Source: Aplysia californica (Eukaryota > Mollusca > Gastropoda > Aplysiida > Aplysiidae). Taken from it: DNA of 64,000 bases. Shown here in pieces: positions 56,868 to 64,000 of the stretch (its first letter is position 1; every line of letters starts with the position of its first letter). The notes beneath the pieces are model-generated. The model had not been told where the DNA came from and searched no databases. It was given only the letters and a program-made list of their open reading frames with translations. A program made the translations under genes and the position numbers. The DNA lies in the NCBI RefSeq assembly GCF_000002075.1, contig NW_004797324.1, forward strand, positions 1,596,794 through 1,660,793. Reading direction: 5' to 3'.

Positions 56868-59800
56868 GAGAAAATATTATAACAGACTGAAATACTTAAG
56901 TCAAACAAGACCCCAGTGCGACACTGACATGTTGTTGACTGGATTTATTTTGCGTGTGTGTGTATGTTGTTGTTATGTAACATGCCCCTGGAAAATTGAG
57001 AAGCCGGTTTGGCAGTCACCCTGTGTGTACACGTTAAGTCTAAATCTACCCCCCCCCCCCCCCCCACCACCTCCAGAGCAGTGCTACTGACTGAAGCGTC
57101 TTTAGGCCATTCCCAAAGGGAGGATATTAACATGTTCTCATGCACAGTAGAATTGTAAATGGGCTGATTTATCAATGTCATGCTGATACTGTGCTGGACC
57201 AACATAGGGGGAACTGCTGCTTTTTCTGTCCTCTTCTTTTCAATCATCGTTTTCCTCTACTTCTTTTGTATGTTTGCGCTCTTGTGAACTACTATTTCCG
57301 GGGTGCCTTGATAGTCGAAGCTTCATTCCCCGTTTGGACTTCTCTGTTGACATCCACCCCTTGTCGCTCATATGACCTATGTAGTTGCAAGCGCCGTAAA
57401 AACCTTACTGAAACTACATCTAGCGGCAACTAAGCTTGCTATCGTCTATCTTTCCTCCATTTTGTCGACTGGATTTTGTTGTGTGTTGTTTTCGATCCAT
57501 ATATTATGTAATAATAATATATGTTAATTGATGGCGCAAATGAGCTCCCTTTTTTCGGGCTGGTGTGGAGCTTTATTTGCTCGGAAGTAAAAAAAATTTC
57601 CAGATAGCAAATTTTTTCAGGAAATATTGCTGGTCACCTTGTAGCATTGCATATTCCATTTGTCATATCCCTTTATTTGGGTACATGAAGCTCATTTTAT
57701 CCTCAAATGGGGGGAAGGGGTTTACTTTTTTCCTCTGTGTCACGCAACTGAAAAAACTTTTGTTTGCTTGCTAATAATAATAAACTACGAACACATGAAA
57801 GGCATGTCTAAGATGATGTGGGTTTGTTGTTGTTTTTTTCTTCCAGGTTTTCAACAGGCTGGGAAGTGTCTGTGCATTCTGTCCTCATCCATGACTACTA
57901 CTCCAGGGAAACCAAAAACCCTGTCCATCTCACTGTTGACACCATTATGCGTGGTGGGAAAATGTCAATCAAAGGCTATCACAGGTAGGCCCTACTTAGA
58001 ATTAGAATTTTTTTCTTGGAATTTAATTTTCTAAAGTTTTGCTCTAGTACAGTGGAGCTTTGATTCAACGAGGGCGCCAGGCCTGACCTAAAATCTCTTT
58101 GAATCCGAGTGTTCGTTATAGCAAACACGAGGTTTTTTGTAGATAATTACAGGCACTGAGCAAAAAATGTATAAAGAGAAGTCACAAGTAGTGCCTGAAA
58201 TGCCTGCATATTATGAGCCATGTAAAAAAAAAGACAGATTCGTTCGAATACACACACCAGTGGCATCTCGATTGTTTAACAAAAATTTGTGTTGCTGTGT
58301 AGAGCCTAGCATACGGCAACTTTTGATTCCATAGACCAGTTCACAATTCATTACGTAGATTTACGTCAAGACTAGCTTATCATTGTATTAATGATCAGTT
58401 GCCGAGGGGGTAAAAGACTGACGCCTAAGTATCTGCGACGTTCAACACCCGGACCACTAGAGCCCCCCTCCCCGACACACGCACACAGCCACACGTGTGC
58501 AGGTCGCCCATCCGACCCCGACACACACTAGAGAAGACACGTGCGCGTGCCAACACCGCATGTGTTGGTATGAAGAAAAAAGGCCGCTGATTGGTCGCAT
58601 GCAATCGGCTAAGTGAATAATGGTTCACGGTGCAGTTGCAATGGATGGTTTCCGGGAATAGATAAAGTTCATTGTGGGAGAAAAATGAAGGAAGCCGCGT
58701 CTGCGGGGGTGTTCACCCAGGAAGCAACCTCGTTGAATCCGAGCTCGCTCCTTTAAGTGCTCGTTGAATCCGCATTATTTTTATTAATTTTAAAGAAGAA
58801 AAAAAACGGGGAATCTATCTCATCTCGTTGAATCTGAGTTCCACTGTATCAGGATCTCAGATAAGTTTTATCCATGTTCAGTTATTATCTACAGATAAGA
58901 TAGACCTTTATCTCCACAAATATGTACTGTGTATTGTTTTATGGTCTGCGTTGACAGCGAAAGATCTTGTCAGTTTGTTAGCGTTTTAGCATAAGTAATC
59001 GGCAGTATTATTGTTACAAGTGTTTCTTTTTTTTCTTTTTTTTTTTGGACTGTTTTGAAAGGTCGTTGTAAGCTGCAGACAGATCTTTTGCCTGTATAAT
59101 TTAACCAGCACACTGTAGTGACTTGCAGTTTGCAACTCACAACCTCATGGTCAGAAATGATAAATGTCATGGCTGCCAAAAAAAAATTTGTACCTGGTGT
59201 TTGTTTGTTTTTTTGTGGGTTTTTTTTTGTTCCCTCAGCAAAGTTGGATGGAACGAGGTTAATCCTTTTGAAAGGGGGGGGGGTCAATTTGTATGATCAA
59301 ATATTTTCTAAATGCTTGAGCTTCCATGATGATACGGTTAGCTATAAGATGTCTTTATTTCTTGACTTTCAGTTGTCTCATTTGTTGTTTTTTTGCTCTA
59401 CTTGGGTTTCAGCACTTTGATAGGAGTTCCTGGCAAGACTACAGGAACCATGTTCACTCCAGTGCAGGTGGAAACAATCACATATGATCCAGAACAGGTT
59501 GGAGGTATGCTGTAAAATTTCAGCTCTTGTCATCACATAAAAATGTATCCACACCTGCCAAGTACTCTGATAAAATAGAAGCCCTCCAATATTTATTTCC
59601 CATTGAAGAGCCCGTAACAGATTTGCATTCAAGCCGATTGTGTTTCCAGGGTAATATGTGACTTACTGTAAATGACATGCAAATGCGCATTTTATTTTGC
59701 GTATTTGTACAGCTCATGGTAGGCGACTTGAAAATACCATATTTATCTGCGTATACAGTCGAACCTGCCCTGACGGCCACCTGTACAGACGGACACTTTC

Positions 59801-61011
59801 CATTTCCCCCCCTTCCGTTTTTTCTATATAATTTAACTGTAAAACAGGCACTTGTACAACGCGGCCGCGGCCACCATATTTCAACACACAACCCCTATCA
59901 CACAAAGCAATAACACCAGTCTTAGGCGGCCACCTTAGTGACTCCATTACGCTTTGTCATAAATCGAGTATTGGCCCCTGGCGTTGTGGGCAAGCCATCA
60001 TAATCTAAAAATTTTTAGTTGTTAGGTAGTCCCTCCAACTGGTCATGTTGCGTTAGCCCCTCCCACTGTTGACCAATCTGTAACAAAATTAATTTTCAGC
60101 TGCTGGGGAGGGAAGCGTGTGATCCCTGATAACCCTTAAGCCCCGTCCAGAACCCCTACACAAATCGCAAGTGAGATGAGTGGTCACTGTTTACCCAGTC
60201 TGTAACAAAGTAACAATGGACATCAGCATGAACTTGTGACAGAAGCGTCGCTTGTTCTCTGAGTGGTAGTACGTGTGTTTGTTTTACCATAGCACTTGGT
60301 CCTCCTTGTCTGACGCATTTCGTTTTATTGTCACCCATATACAAAAGCAGCAACAAAAGAAAAGAAAACCTAGCGAAAACAACAACAATGCAACTACCTT
60401 CGGTTGGGACCTCAGATTCTCAGAAAGGAATGGTTTGTTTTCTTCATCTTGATCAGTCCTGCCTAAGACGGCCACCTGTCTTATACGGCCACTTTTCTCC
60501 TTGACAATGGATGGCCGTCTTACACAGGTTCGACTGTATTTGCAATGCACATTTAATTGCCACAGTCGGCTCATTAAGTACTGTTGATCTTTTGGGGTAT
60601 TTTTGTGGATAGAGTATGGAGTGGTTCGCAGGTCTTTGTGTGGATTTTTGTATTTTTAACATTTATCCACTGATTATTGACTTTTTTTTTTTTTTTTTTT
60701 TTTGGATCTTATTGTAAATCTGATTGCTTTGATGTGTTTTGAAAAATATTATCTAATAGATTATGTCTGGAATTTTTGTAACAATTTAGTCAAGTGTGTT
60801 CTGTACGGTATGTATAGTGTATAGTTTGTGCATTCGATTTAAAGTCATCAGGTGAATTTATTCCTTCCATTTAGTTGAGACTCTGCAGAAAGGCAAATAC
60901 AACCAGAAGCGTATTGTTCAGCTGAAGTCAGATCTGAAACAAGTAGAGACCTCCTCCCATTGGCTGAGGGAAATGCTGGCTCATGTCACTCAGTATGTGG
61001 ATGATGTGCTG
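44004..61011 (+). CDS. EIF3F: EIF3F, translation initiation factor 3 subunit f (6 exons visible, 3' end missing)
   Basis: Subunit f of the eIF3 complex, which acts at the 40S ribosome in cytoplasmic translation initiation. 210 codons are visible and form an MPN domain plus the start of the C-terminal helical part. Blocks closely matching human eIF3f are [71 protein letters not shown] and [12 protein letters not shown]. The JAMM zinc ligands are absent (GWFSTGWE replaces the HxH site), as in other eIF3f proteins, so it is a structural MPN. The start at 44004 ([13 protein letters not shown]) has a good context (A at -3, G at +4). In-frame ATGs at 43932 and 43962 could add residues but show no conservation that I recognise. 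The last ~60 residues lie in the 62774-63319 gap or past the window. Confidence 0.95.
44449..44468. repeat. 20 bp perfect palindrome ATTCGGACTCGAGTCCGAAT
   Basis: Followed by TATGAAAAAATGTTATTCGG, the same sequence as in the larger palindrome at 47117-47170. Confidence 0.9.
44532..45404. mobile_element. TIR element, family D (unclassified, 873 bp)
   Basis: GATTGTACTTTACCGGACC at the left and its reverse complement at the right. A third internal copy (CATTGTACTTTGCCGGACC) lies at about 45083. The interior includes a ~110 bp direct duplication (44768-44880 and 44889-45000). No target duplication was seen. Confidence 0.7.
44793..45740. repeat. Three G/C-block palindromes
   Basis: CAGGGGGGCTTGCCCCCCTG at 44793-44812, CAGGGGGGCTAGCCCCCCTG at 44914-44933, and a 21 bp variant at 45720-45740. 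The arms are constant while the central dinucleotide differs (TT, TA, AT). Confidence 0.9.
45852..46544. mobile_element. Foldback-like element with ~100 bp inverted arms
   Basis: Left arm 45852-45958 (AATAAATATTTGGGAGTGTA ... TTTCAGCGCCC) is mirrored by the right arm 46446-46544. Inner direct repeats of TATACAGACCCGG occur in the left arm. The spacer carries (TC)n and (CA)n microsatellites. No coding sequence. Confidence 0.75.
46203..46245. repeat. (TC)n microsatellite
   Basis: Over 20 CT units; a second TC/CA tract lies at 46390-46435. Confidence 0.95.
46590..46918 (+). mobile_element. pogo/Tigger-like MITE, family P1, internal fragment
   Basis: Matches 6760-7075 (TGTGTCGGGGTCGGATG, AGCTAGTCTTGACGTAGATC, CAATCGAGATGACACAGGC), but neither terminal inverted repeat is present. 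Confidence 0.78.
47117..47170. repeat. 54 bp near-perfect palindrome
   Basis: Perfect 21 bp arms at 47117-47137 and 47150-47170 around a 12 bp centre that is itself partly self-complementary. It is followed directly by GGACTCGAGTCCGAATAATG. Confidence 0.93.
47190..48030. other. EIF3F intron 1, GC-rich repeat-like stretch
   Basis: 47400-47900 resembles 51000-51350 in order and wording (for example TTTCAGATCTCTGCGTTTAG against TTTCAAGCTTCTGTGTTTAG), so both are probably copies of an old repeat. Nothing coding was recognised. Confidence 0.45.
48356..49110. repeat. Array of TGTACATAACARTGATGACA motifs, ~180 bp spacing
   Basis: Direct copies at 48356, 48689, 48718, 48901 and 49078, and one inverted copy at 48514-48535. 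Successive intervals of 183 and 177 bp, with matching downstream sequence (GGAAAAGG, CAAAGAACAAAT), indicate diverged tandem units. Confidence 0.8.
50238..50402. repeat. Inverted twin of 41282-41442
   Basis: See the entry at 41282. The pair lies on opposite sides of the EIF3F start, 9 kb apart. Confidence 0.8.
50622..50780 (+). mobile_element. Possible hAT-like MITE end (CAGAGATGCCAACC)
   Basis: Starts CAGAGATGCCAACC followed by TACGATTTTACGTATTTTAG and repeated TACGATTTT/AAAATACG motifs. No matching opposite end was found, so this is probably a solo end. Confidence 0.4.
52060..52540. repeat. Tandem array, ~176 bp unit, 2.7 copies
   Basis: GCCAAGTTTC recurs at 52073, 52248 and 52424. Each is followed by matching CGAG-TATGACAAATATTGTC, CTCAAAAC and CATAACTCAAAAA blocks. 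A further unit-like segment occurs at 48030-48160. Confidence 0.85.
53475..53545 (+). CDS. EIF3F: EIF3F exon 2
   Basis: Completes [20 protein letters not shown] and SDDE. It follows a 9.36 kb first intron that is mostly repeats. Confidence 0.96.
53696..53868 (+). mobile_element. Short SINE, family S copy 6
   Basis: EIF3F intron 2. It has TGGCGCTCATATGACCTTAT and GCAGTTGCAAGCGCA, the closest of the short SINEs to the family L tail. Confidence 0.78.
54480..54559 (+). CDS. EIF3F: EIF3F exon 3
   Basis: [20 protein letters not shown] then NEAIVGW; exit phase 2 splits the Trp codon. Core of the MPN fold. Confidence 0.96.
54951..55785. mobile_element. hAT-like MITE, family E
   Basis: 835 bp with TIRs CAGGCCTGCCACTC/GAGTGGCAGGTCTG (one mismatch) in AT-rich flanks. 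Subterminal ATCCCGATTT/ATCCTGATTT motifs recur at both ends. A target duplication is not resolvable in the TATATA context. It lies in EIF3F intron 3. Confidence 0.7.
55983..57022 (+). mobile_element. hAT-like element, family C copy 3 (both ends missing)
   Basis: Matches the interior of 28358-30236 in the opposite window orientation (GGCGGCTATGGCGG, AAATCAAGATCTACTTTC, AATTGAGAAGCCGG). Contains an (AT)n microsatellite at 56834-56865. Confidence 0.75.
57222..57417 (+). mobile_element. Short SINE, family S copy 7 (rearranged)
   Basis: The tail TCGCTCATATGACCTATGTA-GTTGCAAGCGCCGTAAAA is present, but the middle carries unrelated sequence before it, as in a chimeric or family L-like copy. Confidence 0.65.
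57847..57984 (+). CDS. EIF3F: EIF3F exon 4
   Basis: [20 protein letters not shown] through [10 protein letters not shown]. It holds the degenerate metal-site region of the MPN domain. Confidence 0.96.
58050..58846 (-). mobile_element. pogo/Tigger-like MITE, family P1 copy 2 (inverted)
   Basis: 797 bp with TIRs CAGTGGAGCTTTGATTCAAC/GTTGAATCTGAGTTCCACTG and TA at 58048-58049 and 58847-58848. It lies in EIF3F intron 4. Confidence 0.85.
59413..59504 (+). CDS. EIF3F: EIF3F exon 5
   Basis: [20 protein letters not shown] then [10 protein letters not shown], matching vertebrate STLMGVPGRTMGVMFTPL. End of the MPN domain. Confidence 0.96.
59756..60536. mobile_element. pogo/Tigger-like MITE, family P3
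   Basis: 781 bp with TIRs CAGTCGAACCTG and CAGGTTCGACTG plus inner GACGGCCACCTGT repeats. TA lies on both sides (59754-59755, 60537-60538). No transposase. It lies in EIF3F intron 5. Confidence 0.85.
60875..61011 (+). CDS. EIF3F: EIF3F exon 6
   Basis: [20 protein letters not shown] through VTQYVDDVL. It is more diverged than the MPN part but aligns with vertebrate [21 protein letters not shown] and LQYAEDVL. Donor gtgagt, phase 0. No following exon was found up to 62773 or in 63320-64000. Confidence 0.93.
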
Positions 61012-61669
61012 GTGAGTGGTCTTTGGTCATGAATGTAAGTGGGGGGGGGGGGGGGGGGTTGATTGATGCAAGACAGTGATTTGTGGGAAAAAAATGTCTG
61101 CATACTACTTGCAGTGGTATGCATTTTTTGTGGTTGGTGGTTGCCTTTTGTTTTCTGGATAGTTTTCAGAAGTGCCAGTTATCTGGAAATCTGAAATTGT
61201 CTGGATTTAGCTTGAATTCTCTATTCATGGTACAATCAAAACGTCCAAGACGCCACCCGTTGTCGAGGGAAAAAATGGTTTGTCTTACACAGGTGAAGGT
61301 CTTGAAAAGTGTCATTATAGTACAAAATAAGCAAAAGGGGTAAGGGGTGGGAGAAGGTTATTTGTACAGGTAATTGTTTTTGACAGGTGGCTGTAAGAGC
61401 ACAATATAATCACGTTCAGTGTCCATAAAGATTAGGATTTTTTTTTTTCCTGCGGCTAATCAGCACTTGTGCCTGAGCACTAAATTCCAGTTGCCTCTTT
61501 TCTCTTTTCTGGTCTTACTGAAATTGTTATAGTAGAGTCAAATACTTTATTGGGGGGGGGGGGGGGGTAGTTGAAATATACAAAATTGCCACAGCTCTGT
61601 GTCTTGGTTTTTCTCTGCAGGTGCCTTTGAAGGCAAATTTGATATCCCTTGTAGTCATATTGCAGTACA

Positions 61670-62540
61670 CAGGGTTCCCGCAGCCTCCTTGAATTCAAGG
61701 AGTCCTTGAAAACTCCTTGAATTTTCATTCAAGGAAAACTCTCCTTGAAAACTCCTTGAATTTTGCCAGATCGGAAAGAGGGTGACTGCCAGGCCCAGGG
61801 GCCGCCGGGAATTACCAGGAAATTAGAAAAAAAAATCGCAGAGACCCGGGAATGCCCGGGGAAGTTGAAGAAATCTCTGTAAATTGCCCCCACAAAGACC
61901 CGTGAAAATATATACATTTCTCGAATACTTGAAAACCGAATCCGATAACGTCCTTGAGTTCATTTTTGCCGGTCGCGATTGTGATATGACTTTTCCCGGC
62001 CTGAGAGTATGTTACACGCAAACAGGCGGCTATGGCGGCAAGCGGAAGGGTATGAGTGATGGACCCTCTACCGAAGCTCGATCGAGAAAATCAAGATCTA
62101 CTTTCGCTTTCGTTACCACCCAGAAATTTGCCGGTAGTAGTCTGATAATAGTGATAACGTAACATTTGTAACATGCTGGTTGTGCATTACAAACACTTTG
62201 TCACCGTGAAAATAAATCATTTGCCCTGTGCTGTCACTTGTGGAAAAAAAAGATCGAAAGAAAAAGAAAGTTATACAAGCTTCTTGTAGGGCTCGCCTTC
62301 ATGACCGGTCATTGAACCTGTTCGTTCGCATCACATCGTGAGTATCGGCATGAGGTCACCAAAGTTCATGCAAAGTCTGAGCGCTGTGAAGTATAGTACT
62401 CGGGAATGGGGGGATTTTTTTTATTTTTTTTAAAGACGCACACTGGGGAGGGGGGATGGGGTTGAAAGCAACACCGTATGACAATAAAACTGAACTTGGA
62501 AGCAGATTTTACTTTTCTGAATTTTGACTACTACTAGATC
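61670..62540 (+). mobile_element. hAT-like element, family C copy 2 (truncated)
   Basis: Starts CAGGGTTCCCGC with the CAAGGAG/CTCCTTG subterminal repeats. It follows copy 1 to GCAGATTTTACTTTTC and then diverges; the other terminus is missing. Confidence 0.75.
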
Positions 62541-62773
62541 TAGGTACCACAAATCCAAATTTCAAAGTGCTTTGATCAAACTTATGTTTGTTGCATCATA
62601 AAGAACTATGCAAACCATGAACTTTGGTGTTTGAATTATAGAAATCGGACAATAAATAAAAAAATGACAGGCGTTTGAAATTCGTGGACGTCGTAAATTT
62701 TTGGCAACTTTAAAATCACGTTAATAAGTGCGATTTTGTGAGTTCACAGAAAATATATTCAGGTACATAAAGT

Positions 62774-63319
62774 NNNNNNNNNNNNNNNNNNNNNNNNNNN
62801 NNNNNNNNNNNNNNNNNNNNNNNNNNNNNNNNNNNNNNNNNNNNNNNNNNNNNNNNNNNNNNNNNNNNNNNNNNNNNNNNNNNNNNNNNNNNNNNNNNNN
62901 NNNNNNNNNNNNNNNNNNNNNNNNNNNNNNNNNNNNNNNNNNNNNNNNNNNNNNNNNNNNNNNNNNNNNNNNNNNNNNNNNNNNNNNNNNNNNNNNNNNN
63001 NNNNNNNNNNNNNNNNNNNNNNNNNNNNNNNNNNNNNNNNNNNNNNNNNNNNNNNNNNNNNNNNNNNNNNNNNNNNNNNNNNNNNNNNNNNNNNNNNNNN
63101 NNNNNNNNNNNNNNNNNNNNNNNNNNNNNNNNNNNNNNNNNNNNNNNNNNNNNNNNNNNNNNNNNNNNNNNNNNNNNNNNNNNNNNNNNNNNNNNNNNNN
63201 NNNNNNNNNNNNNNNNNNNNNNNNNNNNNNNNNNNNNNNNNNNNNNNNNNNNNNNNNNNNNNNNNNNNNNNNNNNNNNNNNNNNNNNNNNNNNNNNNNNN
63301 NNNNNNNNNNNNNNNNNNN
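62774..63319. other. Assembly gap, 546 N
   Basis: The missing terminal exon(s) of EIF3F could lie here or beyond position 64000. Confidence 1.
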
Positions 63320-63497
63320 GCCAGGAATCCATTTCTGCAATCAAATCTGAGATAAAATTAGGCATTAATAAAGTAAATATTCAACAATGACAGATCAGAT
63401 ACACAAACACACACAAAAACTCCTCAATTCTAATTACTTTTTTTTTTTAATTGGAAAGAATCTCGAAACAATTTTTTTTCAAAATTAAAAAAAAAAT

Positions 63498-63595
63498 CGG
63501 GCAGAAGCTCCTGCCCGGACAGAGCCCATTTTCGTTTAAGACGATGTTTTTTTTTTTTTTCCAAAAATATAAAAATTGTGCAGAAGCTCCCGCAC
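63498..63595. repeat. Two tandem hairpins (CAGAAGCTCC loop)
   Basis: CGGGCAGAAGCTCCTGCCCG at 63498-63517 and GTGCAGAAGCTCCCGCAC at 63578-63595. Both are followed by CAGAGCCCATT and separated by oligo-T tracts. Stem changes are compensatory (GGGC/GCCC against GTGC/GCAC). Confidence 0.75.
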
Positions 63596-64000
63596 GGGCA
63601 GAGCCCATTATCAAATCAAGGCCAGGACAATTGGGGAGAGGGTGGAGGAGACACAAGTTAGATCTGCAACAAAGTTCAAATTCCCCATGGCTCATTAATC
63701 TAAAAAAATTGGGTCTATTCAGGAATAGGTCTAGCAATTCTAAAGGTACCAACTTATTTGATAATCACGAATTATTATGAATGAAGCTCTCGAGTAGGAG
63801 AGTCCATTTTCAGCAGTAAACCAGCCTCTAAAAGTTGTATTAAAAAATAATTCAATTGGTGCCGGTACTTGTTTCACGAGTCTAAATAGATATATTGGCT
63901 AAAAGAAAACGATTAAATGAATTAGTTATCAAAGACTTTGTCAGATATTCGCGATATTCAAGAGAATATATTCATTCATCAATGAACAAATGCCAGCTGC

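Noticed and set aside
62721-63390. Long open frames across the N gap
   Set aside because: They exist only because unknown bases contain no stops.
1-64000. Endogenous virus or LTR-type elements
   Set aside because: I looked for long terminal repeats and for capsid, protease, integrase or envelope motifs on both strands and recognised none.

Overview
ORGANISM. This is an intron-rich animal genome segment with three assembly gaps. Two conserved host genes were read out exon by exon. Gene content alone does not fix the phylum. The abundant tRNA-derived SINEs, the many TIR-bearing MITEs and the recurrent AGATCT/TAGATC motif make me favour a lophotrochozoan, probably a gastropod mollusc; that is an inference. 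LAYOUT. Positions 1-7770 are intergenic and repeat-rich: three copies of a ~500 bp hAT-like MITE, a degenerate minisatellite, a mariner transposase remnant, a long palindrome, a tRNA-headed SINE and a pogo/Tigger-like MITE. The minus strand from 38234 to 9134 carries NFRKB (INO80 complex subunit G). I resolved 27 coding exons with GT-AG junctions and consistent phases, giving 1484 codons plus stop, followed by a probable 3' UTR of about 1.35 kb. Its introns hold piggyBac-like, hAT-like, RTE-LINE and SINE insertions and a decayed partial duplicate of one coding exon. About 43.67-44.0 kb is a candidate divergent promoter with two ETS-type motifs. On the plus strand, EIF3F (translation initiation factor 3 subunit f) starts at 44004. 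Six exons (210 codons) are visible to 61011; the last ~60 residues lie in the 62774-63319 gap or beyond the window. EIF3F intron 1 (9.4 kb) is almost entirely repeats: foldbacks, palindromes and two different arrays with a ~180 bp period. Introns 3, 4 and 5 and the sequence after exon 6 hold further hAT-like and pogo-like elements. HOW THE GENES RELATE. NFRKB and EIF3F are housekeeping genes arranged head to head. Nothing suggests a shared pathway, and co-regulation from a common promoter is the simplest reading. I found no bacterial-type system, CRISPR array, rRNA, functional tRNA gene or virus-derived element. The novelty here lies in the repeats: a SINE 3' tail with compensatory stem changes shared by two SINE families, several non-autonomous transposon families with clear target duplications, and structured satellite-like arrays.
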